From the NCBI GenBank assembly GCA_949130495.1, contig OX422214.1:258606187-258670186 (forward strand): a stretch of DNA of 64,000 nt, read 5' to 3'. Both the position numbers and the translations under genes were made by a program. The notes beneath the pieces are model-generated. The model was given only the letters and a program-made list of their open reading frames with translations, was not told where the DNA came from and did no database searches. The DNA comes from Sambucus nigra. Taxonomy: Eukaryota; Streptophyta; Magnoliopsida; Dipsacales; Adoxaceae. Within the stretch, counting starts at the first letter, position 1. The number at the start of each line of letters is the position of its first letter. Below are positions 1-11,957 of the stretch, in pieces.

Positions 1-471
1 ATAACAGAATGGGAAGGGAAGCATTATTCTTAGACAGGGTGAACTCACCAAACCACTTGACCCGATGAAGCTCAATTTTGGTGAGAGTGTCAGCATAGGA
101 ACTCTGCATATGGGAGTTCCAGGCAGTAAAGCGAGCAGGAGAGCCCCCAAGCCCTTCGAAGTCGATATGGGACCATGGGAAGTCCCCTCGCTCATGACGA
201 AATCAGAGAGTCCCCTCTGGAGGTAGAAACTTCAGTCATCAGCACTTTTATCTTCATCACCAAGCGTTAGGGCATCATACTTGGCATTAAAAATGCAAAT
301 CTTACAAGACCCAGCAAAGTCATCACCCTTGCCGAATATAGGGGACCGGTGGTAGAAGCAAAACTAGTCCTGGTGGGCAACAGTCAATGAGGCGGCAGCG
401 GAGGTGGTGATAACAGGGGTAGCAGGTGGAGTACTAGTGGCAGGTGTGGTAGGATTACTTGATGAGGCCAT
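1..471 (-). pseudogene. Antisense ORF of Tat element A, plant-mobile-domain-like protein (N-terminal part)
   Basis: Starting at a Met encoded by 469-471 (residues MASSSNPTTP), a Ser/Thr/Pro/Ala-rich head runs about 35 residues to a stop at 364-366. Beyond it the reading continues in other frames (for example GDFPWSHIDFEGLGG and KWFGEFTLSKNN), so the gene is frameshifted. The KWFGEFTLSKNN segment resembles HFFENFTLFKNN in the PMD-like ORF of the second Tat element at 47500, which suggests the same protein. PMD proteins (Pfam PF10536 type) occur in plant hosts and in transposons; what this one does is unknown. The C-terminal part lies outside the window. An upstream in-frame Met at 619-621 is possible, but the Ser/Pro-rich start fits better. 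Confidence 0.45.
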
Positions 472-1373
472 TGCAGACAATAATGAAGTACAAAAAAAAG
501 AAGAAGCTAGATGAACGTAGGGTTGGGAATGAAGATGGAGAAGAATAACCACAGGTGATGGCGTAAAAGATGAGAGAAGGAAGAAGCTACGTAAGAGCTT
601 GATAAACAATGGAGTTCGCACAGAGTTCTCTCTCTAAAGAAGGCAGGAGCTTGAAGAAGATGAAGGAAAGGGAAGGGTTTGAAAAAAGAGACGTTTGAAA
701 CCTTTTAAGGAACTCGTATGTTGAGTTTCCCACCACCACATGTGCAAGGCCGCCTATAATCATTTCAAATGGACACGTGGCACTTCGGGAGGTGTTTTGA
801 CAGCTGAAAAGATAGCGCCACGTCATTTATGAAGCTACACCTGGGGAATAGAAAGGGTTGCCTTCCTCAACAAGTTTGAGTTTTGAAGCCAGAATTTTTG
901 TTAGACGTATCCAATAACTCCCAATGGAAAAGATATCCTATCAGTTGAAAAAAGGTACGATGTCCCCTCGCCACAGGTCCAAATAATATTTAAATGGTGA
1001 CTCAGCTACATCGGGGAGAATTTCTGCTTTTTCAAAAATAGCAAAGCGTTACAAGGCAGAATTTCACTTACCAAGAGTCAAAACGAGCATTTGAGAAGGT
1101 TAGAAAATCTTTTGGGAGAATTTCGAATAATAAAGTTAGAACGATTGAAGCTCAGCGTCAGTAAAAAGTGGCGATGTCCCTTCGTCAAAGCACCAATAAC
1201 CCGTAGCGCTTCGGTTCAGGTTCATCAGGGAGAATTTTACTCTTTCCTGGAGATTCTAATGCGGTGGTTCTAATGAGGGAAAATATATCAGATTTTTTTT
1301 CACACATAAAAGGTTTATCGGATTGAGAAGTTTTCATGCAGACATTTCTTGTTCCAACAACAAATCTCTCCAT
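472..1373. other. Non-coding spacer between antisense ORF and PPT of Tat element A
   Basis: No convincing coding signal. A loosely repeated motif, GGGAGAATTT-like, occurs near 1016, 1115 and 1229, each copy next to similar text (CGATGTCCC, TTTCTG), suggesting old degenerate tandem duplication. Confidence 0.4.
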
Positions 1374-1384
1374 GAAGGGGAAAA
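1374..1384 (+). promoter_or_regulatory. Polypurine tract of Tat element A
   Basis: GAAGGGGAAAA lies directly before the TGTAG start of the LTR at 1385. PPTs prime plus-strand DNA synthesis. The partner Tat copy has TGAGGGGGCAAA at the same place (46600-46589, minus). Confidence 0.55.
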
Positions 1385-2574
1385 TGTAGAGGGGGCTTGA
1401 AGGTAATCCTCAGATTAGGGATAATTCTCCCATTAGCAACAGTGTTTGGGATTAAGAAACCGAGGCAGCCCAGCGTGACAGCTCAAGCGTGGCAACTCGG
1501 CGAGGAAGCTTAGCGTGGCAACTCATACTTTAGCTTGTTGTGTTAGTCATATTGTATCTTTGTTTATATTGACTATAAGCTATAATGATTATAATGATGT
1601 AATGAGAATAATAATGAGTTTTAGTGTGAGGTCAAACGGTACTCGCGACATACCAGGCATGGCAGGGCCTGGGAGAGCTTTCATGCTCTATCGAATGCCC
1701 TCGTCGTGGGAACTTTACAGGGACTTGGTTTGAAGGATTGATAAGTGAGGCACCGTTGGGGCTTGTCCGACCATCTTATATACACTTGGTAAAATACCGA
1801 AGAACCCTGACCGTGAAACCTCGGACGGAGTAGCTTGGAGTTCCATCGGGCATTGAGCTATGAACCAAACAACCCTCTACTTAATGTCACATCTACTGTA
1901 GGTGATGTCACTAGCCAGCTAAACAATTTCAGACCTTCACTTGAGTAAACCACCGTGGTATTTAGGGCTGTCAGGCAGTTGGTGAGTCACTTCTACGACA
2001 ACAACCCCCTGACACACAGTGGTTAGGCAAAAGGCATGTCTTGGAATTTAATGTTTATGACGTGGAGACAACTAGTGCATCAGGTATTTAATATTTGTGA
2101 CATAAAGTATGAGGGAGGTCTTTCACAGGCATTGATTGCGGAGTTTCCTCGGGGGTGGTGTGGGAGGTTATTTACGCACCCCAACCACCTCTGAGGAGAG
2201 GATGATCTTTTTTTAGAGTTCAGAAGTGATTACTAGAGAGTTATTACAAACCAAAGAGTTTACTCACCCACCATTGTCATTTATTATGAATATTTTAATA
2301 CTAGACAAAGATTCTTTAGGGTGGTTGGTGTGTTTTGGTTGCCTGCTAAGGTGTATCTAGGGTGCTTACTTCTCTCTCCATCTAGCCAAGTTACTTCTAA
2401 GTTCATTACTACCTTTTGAGTTATACACGAGAGATTTGTGAGTTCAAACTGAGTCTATCTTCATTGAGTAGTGTTTGTATATCCTATGGTTAATCAATAG
2501 TGTTGCTATTTAACTTATCATTACTGTACTCAAAATGGGTTACGCCTCCATCTTATCTAAACTACCCTCTTACA
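1385..2574 (+). repeat. 3' LTR of Tat element A
   Basis: 1190 bp, TG...CA bounded: starts TGTAGAGGGGG, ends ACCCTCTTACA. It aligns in order with the reverse complement of 45439-46588: a shared start, an identical 24-base block at 1671-1694 (46337-46360 in the other copy) containing AGAGC-TTTCAT-GCTCT, and a shared end segment AAATGGGTTA-GCCTC followed by ACCCT and TTACA/TAACA. It contains short repeats of AGCGTGGCAACTC near 1484-1523. The two LTRs are otherwise strongly diverged, so they come from different subfamilies or very old copies. Confidence 0.6.
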
Positions 2575-2802
2575 TGTTGAAATGGTGATTTTTAATGAAA
2601 ATACTAATGTGGATTGGTTAAAATGAAAAGAGTAATTTCGGTAAAGAAATGATTCTCGGATAATTCGATTGGAATTGTTTGAATATTTAACCGTATGTGT
2701 TAAATAAAGAGATGAATGTCAAAATGAGAATAAGGAAGTCTTTTACAATTGAGGTGGATTAATCTGAATAAATAACTTTTTGAAAGTAAAATCGGTTAAT
2801 GC

Positions 2803-2839
<37 letters not shown>

Positions 2840-3227
2840 GTTTCATGTGCATGTAGGCATAACATGTTAGAGTCTTATTTATGTCGTTCAATTCTATAAT
2901 GCATTTGTATATTTTCCACTGAGCATTTGACTCATACCCTCACTTTGTTACGGTAGGAGTGGTCTCTTATTTTGAGAGCGTTATACATGTAAGTATTTTC
3001 TTTTATATTACGTTAGTAGCTCTGTATGCTTGGACTTTGGGGTGCTCCCCATGGGTTCCTCACGTATTTTTTTTAAACTGGAATCGCTTGTTAAACAAGT
3101 GAAACGTTAATTAAAATAAAACTGTACTAGCAATATTATATAGGTTGTTTTCTTGCACTTCACTCTAACGCTCGGGTCGGATCGGGTTAACTATGGGTAA
3201 CCCATAAATTTGGGTTAGGATGTTACA
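2575..3227 (+). repeat. Remnant of an older LTR (3' end)
   Basis: The stretch ends GGGTTAGGATGTTACA, a typical gypsy LTR terminus, and is AT-rich without ORFs. Its 5' part seems to have been removed or displaced by Tat element A. No PBS or target duplication could be identified, so the family is unresolved. Confidence 0.35.
2805..2834. repeat. (TA)n microsatellite
   Basis: About 15 uninterrupted TA dinucleotides inside the LTR remnant. Confidence 0.95.
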
Positions 3228-4100
3228 ATTTAAACCCTCCACCCTCGAGGCCAAAAGTGCTCAACCAAGAGGCTAATTGTCGATGAATATTCTCACTCTT
3301 TTTGTCCACTTATTTGGTTTATCATATGACTTATCTATTGATCCCAACATCTCGATGACAAAGAAAATTTAAAACTCATTTATTATCAGGGTATATCGAG
3401 TAGCTTTTGCAGTCATCCGATATTTGAGTAAAGTGGTTTTACACATGCCTCAAAAGTCACTTCGTTTAAGTGGGCCTTGTATATTATGGTCCACGATAAT
3501 AAAAGTGACCCTAGCCTTAACTGAGTCACATTGTCCTTGTGCATATAGGAAAAAATCTCACCCGACACACCCTTTGTATAGAAAAAAAAAATGTTTATAC
3601 CGAATCTTATAATCTCGACATACTTTTTAAAATTGTCAAATGACCGGAGACTCCCCAAGCTTATCCAAATTCTAGGCTAAAATCCACTTACCTTTTAATG
3701 AGACTAAAAATTATGAATTAAAACTTCGTTAAAATAGAGTTCTCCTAAGTTGGATTCCCCCGGCCAAGTTTTATTTTGGGAAGACCAGGCTTCGGCTTAA
3801 CCTTCTCGTGCTCATTGTGCTATAGAAAAAAAAACATCCCACCATAATCCAATGGAACTTTATCCAATTTTCACCATAAAAGACATTATCAAAAAATTGA
3901 TATCCATAGCTTATTGAAAAAGAAAATATAATTACTCTCTCAAAATAAAAAAGATCGTATATGCATGTGTTTTCCTTGGGAGTCACACATTCATTCCTTA
4001 TGTTGTTTTTTAAACAACGATGCCCTAATGTTTGTAAAAATAACTATGTAATGGAACGTTGCCCCATATATTTGTAGAAATCACTTTGTATTGGAAGTAA
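3228..4100. other. Unassigned AT-rich stretch
   Basis: Short ORFs on both strands show no conserved motif. It may be the leader or flank of the old Tat-like element whose gag lies at 31165, because the solo LTR and Athila-1 both look inserted into one older backbone, but I cannot show this. Confidence 0.3.
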
Positions 4101-4105
4101 CCTTA

Positions 4106-7100
4106 TGTAATACCCCGTATTTTTATGCTATATTTAATTTGGGGATTTATTAAATTTAATGTAATGGTTTATTTAATAAAAATTCAGAAATTAATTATGT
4201 GATAATTATTAACGTGACGAGAGTTAGTAATTATGGGAAACTTGTTGAATATTACTGATGAGCATAGTAATATATTATATTGGTCATATTGAAAGTCATA
4301 AGTGAATTAAATGACTATTTCGGAAATTTAAGTCGGGACGTGCCCGTGTCACGTCTGGACTAATTTTGTTAAATAAAAAGTGGATATTTTATAAGTTGTC
4401 CGTATGGTCGTTTTGAGTGCGCCAACGCATCCGGAAGGGTCGAGATAGTCAGAAAAGTATACCCGAGGGGTTAGTTTGGGCCTCGGGCGTTTTTAGGCCT
4501 AATTAGTGACCTGGGAGGGCATTTTGGTCATTTTACAAAATAGGGTAATTAAACCCACGAATTTTAGCAGCCTTTATCAGCTGGTTAGGTTAGCCATTTA
4601 GGGTTAGAACATTCAGAACCCTAGAACGGCCATTGGAGAGGAGAGGAGAGACCTTTCAAGGAGATTCAAGGCCGAAACACCACCGTTTGCACCGCCGTCC
4701 CCACCAACGCGTAGATTGCGAGGAGGAGAACGCAACCACACCATAATCAACAGGAAATCAGACTTCTGAAAATCCCAGGCAAGTGTTTAATTTGCGTATT
4801 TCGTTAGTGCAATGTTCATATTAGTTTAGGATTAATTAGGAAGGTAATCCATGTAAGAAAACCCCAAATTTTGATAGGAAATTGCATGTAGAGAAGATTA
4901 AAACCTTATGCTGGAAACTTTTGATGATATAGATGTATTACCCACGAACTTTTGATGTTATATTAGGAAGAAATTCTGGAGAAAAACTGAATTGAATCAT
5001 AGTTATGAAAACTTTAGGGTTCTTGATGATTACATGAGATTTTGGGTTGTTTAACCATGTTTAATGATGAATACACGCATGCTGAACGTTAAAAACATCT
5101 GAAATTATGTTATTATGTTAGTAGTAGAATTTGTGGGTCGATTAGTGTTGAAAAATATGGAATTTGATGAAGAATAGTGGTAGAACCCGTAACTGCAATT
5201 CTGCAGAATTTTACCCAGACCTGCTTGATCGATCGATCGAACATAGAGCATCGATCGATCGAAGGTTCGATCGATCGAGCCCCAAGCTTCGATCGATCGA
5301 CCCCTACTGGCAGACTCTTAATTTCCTTGTTTAATTAGTTAAATTAAGTTTATCGTGAAATAATTCTTGGGCATTCGTGATAAATCGATTTGGGAGACAT
5401 TGAGTACCAGTAGGGTATATGAATAAATGTTGGAACCTTTAAGATTCATCGAAAATGGTATTTTTGGGATATTTACTTTAGGTTGGTAAATTTATGAATT
5501 TAAAGGGGGAGGTGCGTAAGAGAGTTACGTTGGAATCTAATAAAGTCACTTACTGAATTTCAGAAATTGGGAAGATATAATCCATGAGTGTTAGGTAATA
5601 AGTGAGAAAACCCTTCGAGATAAGGTTAGGAATGAAACCTTATGCGTAATTCTTTAAATGTGAAATTAAGAATAAACGGTATAATTACGGGTGAGGAGAA
5701 GAACCTATATTAATATGAAATTGGTATATTTATATGATTGTGTGTACATATATTATATACATGTGAAAATCATACCCACGCTACTTGCTATCCCTGAGGT
5801 TTTCGCGCTGGGACAAGTCTTATCTCGATGGGACCTTTATGGGGGATATTGACTTGTACCCTAGAATATAGATGTCCTTGGTACAGGCTATCGATGTGAT
5901 AGTTCAGACGGTCCTAAGAGACGCCGGTATGTGCCACCCTCTTAGAGACTTGGAATCTATGCTTCGCCTCAATATTGTTTGTGTATTTATGTTAATACAA
6001 TTCAAGAGTGATTCCGAATGTATTCCCCTTAAAATGAGTGATATGGGGCTTTGCATAGTGGAAGTGTGCACGCACCATAGTTTTATTCGGGGTGCTGTTA
6101 TATATATATATATATATTATACGAGTAGTTAATATATATATGAGATTATGATATTTAAAACTGTCTACTGAGATTTGATAAGTAGAACCTAGTTATTTAC
6201 TCATATTATTAAATACTTGTTTTGAAAAAGTATAATATGTCACTGTAAAACTTTATGGATTTTATAAAGTTAAAATGGAAGACTTTGATTACTGTTTGGA
6301 ACATTCTTTTAAAATGAAATCGTGAATTGTAAATCTTGCGAGTAATCTTAGATAGATTAAATCTTTTAGAAAGTCAAGGGCGATATATTGATAAGAACAA
6401 ACCAATGGGAAGGGTAGTGCGATAGGTGTTCACATTAGAAGAGAGGTGAGTATTTCTCAAGAGAGCGACGCACTAATATGTTATTGCATTGGCCTGTATC
6501 AAATTAAATACTTGCTAAACGTATTCTAAAATCAAACACACTTTCGGGCTCTGACCCGTTTCTTCTTCTCTCTCTCTCTCTCTTGTATATATATATGTAT
6601 ATTTTCAGGTGCCCAGCTACAGGGGCGTCTTGCTTAGGATCCCTTGAGAAGAACGAGCTGCAGCTTAGGTGGGAGTTGCAGGTCACTTGAGTAGACGGCT
6701 TCTGTTATTGACTCCACTCCTATTACTCTCATTTATTGGGCACGTGTCGCCCCTTTTCATCATTTCATTTGTTGTTGGGACATTTATATTTCTGTCATTT
6801 CCAGTATTGTTCTTTGGGATTTATTCAGTATGGACTTGTGATTTTAGTTTTAATATGTTGACATTCGATTGACGAATGTATTGTATTATTTGGCTTATCG
6901 TGGTGTGATTCTTAATCGTAGAAATGTTGTTTTAATTAAATAAATCTTTTTCTTTAATTATAATTTTGGAAAGTTTGTATGAAAAATGTTTTTGACACTT
7001 AGCTTAATTATTTAGGGTGTTAAATTGGAAAATTTATTTTTATCGACAGTGATGCTGAGAATGAACCAATTGTTAACCTTGATTTAATTTAATAAAGGAG

Positions 7101-7135
7101 TGATCGCCCGGTATTTAATTAGGCGGGGTGTCACA
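4106..7135 (+). mobile_element. Solo LTR of a Tekay-like chromovirus
   Basis: 3030 bp from TGTAATACCCCGTA to AGGCGGGGTGTCACA, flanked by perfect 5-bp direct repeats CCTTA (4101-4105 and 7136-7140). Both ends match the LTRs of the complete element at 33017-43295. So do a TCGATCGA cluster at a similar relative place and a GTGCCCAGC...GCTGCAGC block (6610-6665 versus 35321-35380). No internal region remains, so it formed by LTR-LTR recombination. Ordinary ORFs inside (such as 5872-6132) have no conserved motif and are chance. Confidence 0.9.
5226..5300. repeat. TCGATCGA palindrome cluster in solo LTR
   Basis: Four blocks of (TCGA)2-3 spaced by about 10 bp. The same kind of cluster occurs in both LTRs of the complete Tekay-like element (34155-34231, 41703-41740). 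Confidence 0.9.
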
Positions 7136-7140
7136 CCTTA

Positions 7141-7305
7141 CTAGCATATCAAGGAATTTGTACCCGAGTTGTGCAGTCGTCTAGTTTTTCATAACGATCT
7201 CCCCTATCCACAACTGTCATTTTTACCCCCACGTCGGCCTTCATGCCTACAATTGAAATTCAAGGTCTATGCGCCATGTATCATGTTCTTCAACAAATAC
7301 AAAGT
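7141..7305. other. Short older flank between solo LTR and Athila-1
   Basis: About 160 bp without a coding signal. Its last five bases, AAAGT (7301-7305), pair with AAATT (30697-30701) as a probable 5-bp target duplication of Athila-1 with one mismatch, so this flank was once joined to 30702. Confidence 0.4.
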
Positions 7306-8549
7306 TGCGTGTGCTTAAAAAGTGTGTGTCAATGTCCCAAATGCAAACCACAAAATAAGTAGTAAATCTAAATAAGTATGGGATTGAATTCCACAAAGAT
7401 TGATAAAACTATTGATCAATTATACTTATAGAGATATTTTATCAAACACGCTGTGTGAGTATCAAATCTGTTGTGAATTTGGTTGAATTAAATGAAGGTA
7501 ATTAGAAAATAAACACAAAAATAACAAGTAATTAAGAATTCAAATGAGAGTGGAGGTTAGGGATCATGAGTTCAATATCAATCTTAACACAAATGACTGA
7601 TTAACTATAGAGATATATTGATTTGGTGAATCCTTATGTGAAATAAAATATCAAGTGTGAAGGTATTAACCAACAACACTTGATTAAGATTTATTATGAA
7701 TAAATGAAACCAAATGAATTAAATTCGTGGAGATCCACCAACTATCCATATTGATTGACAACATGGATGAAGAGAAATCCTTGTAATACTAACTTAACTT
7801 CACCAATCAATACATTCTACAATCAATCTATGACTAATGAAACATGATTCATAATGAATTCACTACCCTAACGATATAGATCTAATAATTCATAGTTGAA
7901 AATTCAAAAGAAATAGAAATACAGATGAAGTAATGAAAGCAAGTCATAAATCTTGAATGAAAATAGGGCTTCAATCTTCAATTATCTTCAAATTTGGTAC
8001 AAATTCTTTATTTCTTCCTCGTTCTCTCTCTAGGACTCCTTAAGTACAAAGTATAAAATATTAATAAGCTAAGAATGATGTAAAAGTTCCCCCAAAATAT
8101 TAAAATATGCTATCTTAAAACTAAAATCCTATAAGGGCATTGTTGTATTTTTTTTATAAAGCAAAATACATCTGGCTAGGGTAAAATACATCCTGATAAG
8201 GGGGTAAGATGTATTTTGCTATGTGTTGTCCAAAATGCATTTTTTCTAGCACCAAAAAATTACAATTATGCCAAAAAATCATCCAAAACTTATTTAATCC
8301 CTCTTTAAAGAGTTAGACATCCTACTTTAAAGATGGTTCATGCCTTTGGATAGGAAATGAGCTTCGCTTCATGTGTAGAATGTTTCCTTAACTCTATAAA
8401 AGCATACATTTAGAGTCAAATAACATATAACATTCAAATAAAATGCATTCACATAAAAATAGCTCAAATGCTAGTAATTAAGGCTCTGGGAAATATATAT
8501 TGCCTATATATATATATCACTATTTATGTGCAATATTGGTCTCTAATCA
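7306..8549 (-). repeat. 3' LTR of Athila-1
   Basis: 1244 bp. The plus-strand order is the same as 29467-30696, from GTGCTTAAAAAGTGTGTG to CTCTAATCA. On the minus strand it begins TGATTAGAGACC after a G-rich TTGGGTGGGTA tract that probably is the PPT (8550-8560). The exact left edge (7306 or 7310) is uncertain by a few bases. Confidence 0.8.
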
Positions 8550-9989
8550 TACCCACCCAACTAGCTCATGCTAGGCCCTAGCATATGAAGCGATCAAGAG
8601 AGAGAGGACTTAATTCCTAACTAGAAGAAAAAACAAAAACAAAAATAAAAGTACCATTTATGTGGGGCTCTTGATTGATTTTAGCATATTCAAGAAGCCT
8701 TTTAAATGCCTAGGTTCCCCCTAGATGACGAGTGAAGTCTCACCAGGTTTTGTAACGAATATACCCACAAAATTCAAAAGTCCTCAATATTTTACCTCGA
8801 ATTCTCATTGTATGAGCTCTAAACAATATTTTCAAAACAAATTTACCTAGATAGGAACCAAATTTATTTTAGCATCAAAGTTCACAAAGTATATTAATCA
8901 TGAAGTTATTTTATAAGGTTAAAATCCGGGAGTGTGAGTGTTAATGGCTTATGAGCCAAAACGAGGTTCCAAAGCTAAACAACCTAGATTTCATCAAAAT
9001 TATGTTTTGACTCAATCCTCTATGGGAGTAAATGTTTGCATATGGTGTAACTCTCGTTATATGTGAGATATAAAAGAGTATATGTTGTTAAAATCTAGAT
9101 CTCAAATATTAATAAGAAAAGCACTTTATATTGTAGAATTAATAATTTCATGATAGGATTTTGTTCACTAGCTATGTTTAAATTCATTTAAGTTATCCTC
9201 TCAGTCATTTCCACTTTCAAATCATCGTCCACCTAGGATCACATAGGAGTTTTAATTTTGGTTGTAATTTAAGTTAGGGTAAGGGCTACAAAACGAAGGG
9301 TAAAGGGATTCAACAATCAAGATCACATAAAAGTCATAAGGCATTTAGGACTTAATTTCAAACTTTCACTTTTCTACATATATTTTTTTTCTTTTCTTTT
9401 TGTTTTTTTTCCCCATTTTTTCATTTTTTTTTTTGTCTTTTAACACTATTGTCATGCCCTTTTACAATCATATACATCCATCATAAAAATGTCCCTACAT
9501 ACTCCCAAACATAAGGGTATGTATAATATACATGGTTAATACTCATAATATGGATAGGGGTAGGGGTATTGGGTTGTAAGAAAGAAATGCTAATTTAAAG
9601 CTCAAGGGGGATAGCGATAGGTAGATGTATTAATAAGGGTAGGTCAAGGCTAAGGGCTAAGCGAATGATGGCCTATGATCATCTCCTAGGTTTCGTGTGA
9701 CTCTTCGGTGTTAAAACGTTAAGGCTTTTCCTTGAGTTATAAACTTATCTAGCTACTGGAGAAAATAATGACATTGAGATTATGCAACAAGGTACGCTTT
9801 TCAAAGGATGACAAGAGTGAATGTAAATATACCCTCACAATGGGAATGGATCTAGACCTCGTTAGGGTTTAAGTCTGCACTTTTTTATTTTTAATATTTC
9901 CAAGTTAGTTTAGCTAAGTAATCTCGATTCATCAATTAGGTCGTGTATTGTGCTCAGAATTTTCCAAGGTTTCAAAAATATAAAAAAAA

Positions 9990-10789
9990 ATCATAATAAA
10001 GATAATAGGTGAATTATGATAATGAGGTTGCTTTGATTCGGTGCTTTGGAGCTTGGTGGGGTGTTACTTTTATCTGCATGTGGGTTGGTTGATCTTGTGT
10101 TATTTCTTTGGTTTTGATTCTTCGTTTGGAGCTTTTTGAGATGTTGTTGTGCCGCTTGTGGTGTTTCCTGGCTCTGATCTGGTTTCTCATTGAAAGATCT
10201 CTTTGTTTCCTTCATAAATGAGGTGGGAGTCTTTATTTTTGGTGGATCTTGGTTGCTGAGGTGATGGCGTCTAGGTTTTTGGGCTACATCTTTTCTGTGT
10301 TGGAGCTTATAGAGTTATTAGTGGTGTTTGTGTGTTTTCGTAGTAGCTGGTATCTATGGAGGTTAGCGGGTGAAAGTGTTTATGTTCGTTGGTTTTCATG
10401 GTTGTTTGATAAATTTGGAGTAGGGGTTGAAGTTATGTTAGTGGTTTGGTGTTGTAGTCTTTGTTTTGGTTGCCCCTATTTTGTCTAGTGGTTTTTCTCT
10501 TGGGTTGGCGCGTGGTTTTGATTTAGCTTGGATTTTGACGCGTGTGTTTCTCGATTTTTCTTCTTTGTGGTTTTTCTTCTTTGTGTAGTTTGTTTTGTTT
10601 AGGGTCTAATGGGCCTCGGTGTTGTGGGTTTGTATTTGGCCTGTTGTTTGTATTGGAGATGTTGTTTCTTTTTAGGTGTGGATGAGTCATCATTTGGGGT
10701 TTTGTTTAGTCGGTTTATCCCATATTTGTGTCTTTTGTATTCTTTGGGGCTCTAGCCTTTTCTAATATATTCTTAATTCATAAAAAAAG
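9990..10789 (+). mobile_element. Candidate 5'-truncated LINE (L1-type) 3' end
   Basis: A sharply bounded G/T-rich stretch ends in TTTCTAATATATTCTTAATTC then ATAAAAAAA, which looks like the 3' UTR and A-tail of plant L1 elements. Its composition contrasts with the AT-rich surroundings and it lies opposite to Athila-1. The reading frame at 10249-10488 has no conserved domain. No clear target duplication is visible (GATAATAGG upstream and GGATAGTAAG downstream are only similar), so the 5' edge is approximate. Confidence 0.45.
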
Positions 10790-11957
10790 GATAGTAAGCA
10801 ACATATCATATAGCAAATTCATTTTTTTATGGACATGTATCACAAGCATGCAATAGGAAATCGGGATAAAAAAATATACCATCTGACTAAAACTACTAAA
10901 AGACAAAAGAAAAAGGAAACTAAATTTAAACTAGAAAATAAAATATTTTTGGATTTTTCAATATTTTTTTTTAATAAAAGTGTGCTTCCAAAATGCAAAG
11001 AGAGAAATGGCTATCCACTCCTCCAACTAATCCCGACATTGTCCTCAATGTCATCAAATGGACATAGGACTAGGCATGTAAGCATAAATGAGATATAATA
11101 ATGGGAAGGGATATCACCTCGCTTTCGGCAAAAGAAGAATCCAGACAATGCACGATAAAACATACTTGTATTAAGAAAGTACTAAAATAAAAGAAAATAA
11201 AAATCAATTATATACAAGAATAAATATGACACACGATCACAAATAAGGGTGCAAAAAATGAAGCATACTCGTGTCTAATGGGACATACTAAGCACAAGTC
11301 CAATCATTGAGTATGGTGGTTGCGGTGAATATGTTTTAAATGTTCCATATTATTGATCACAAAGTAATGGATCAACACAAATGGCAATATTCCCTATTGC
11401 AGCACTTAAAGAATACATGTGAATTCGTAAATTAGAGAGAAAATCTCATGAGAATGGGTGTTGGCGATCACATAAGTGAGGGCGGGGTGATAAAAAAAAG
11501 ACGAGTTTCCATGTGTATTGGGTGAAAAAATTGCATTAAAGGTTGATTGGCGAACTTTCCCAAACACTTGGTGTGCACAATTTGAAAATAGCTATGACGC
11601 ATCATCAAATTTGAAAGAGGCCCAAAATTTTGTCAACAATAACACAAATCAAATTCAACGGGTGACAAATGAACCGCTTGCCCAAACACCCAGGGTCAGT
11701 TAAATCATGTTCAAAACACCAATTATAGTCGTGTCATTTACGAGGTATCGAGGCGGGCAATTGGGACTGCTGTGTGTGTAGGGCAGCGGGGTTTGTGGGT
11801 GGTAGGTGGTTACGCGGAGAAAGGGATGGGAGTTTGGGAATTGGGAGCTGGGGAGTGTTTGCGGGGTATAGGGGTTGGTATGTGCATTTTATGGTCGGGA
11901 AGGGAAGGGAAAGAGTTTGAGGTGTTGTGGATTATGGAAGTTAGCAGCGGGTAGGGT

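Larger units (their letters stand above)
1..2574 (+). mobile_element. Tat-lineage Ty3/gypsy element A, right-hand part (left end outside window)
   Basis: The stretch reads as the 3' portion of a plus-oriented element: an antisense ORF (minus, 1-471), a spacer, a polypurine tract and a 3' LTR (1385-2574). The PPT/LTR junction matches the one of the minus-strand Tat copy at 46588: both LTRs start TGTAG directly after a G-rich tract and continue into a shared AATCCTCC-like block. Tat-group elements such as Retand are known to carry an antisense ORF between integrase and the 3' LTR, which fits. The element sits on top of an older LTR remnant at 2575-3227. Confidence 0.6.

Noticed and set aside
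2575..3227. 5' LTR with PBS of the old Tat element
   Set aside because: No sequence matching a tRNA 3' end follows position 3227, and it shares no start or end with the Tat LTRs at 1385 and 46588.
3413..3986. Small ORFs on both strands as host genes
   Set aside because: Short, no motifs, no sign of coding bias in an AT-rich decayed stretch.
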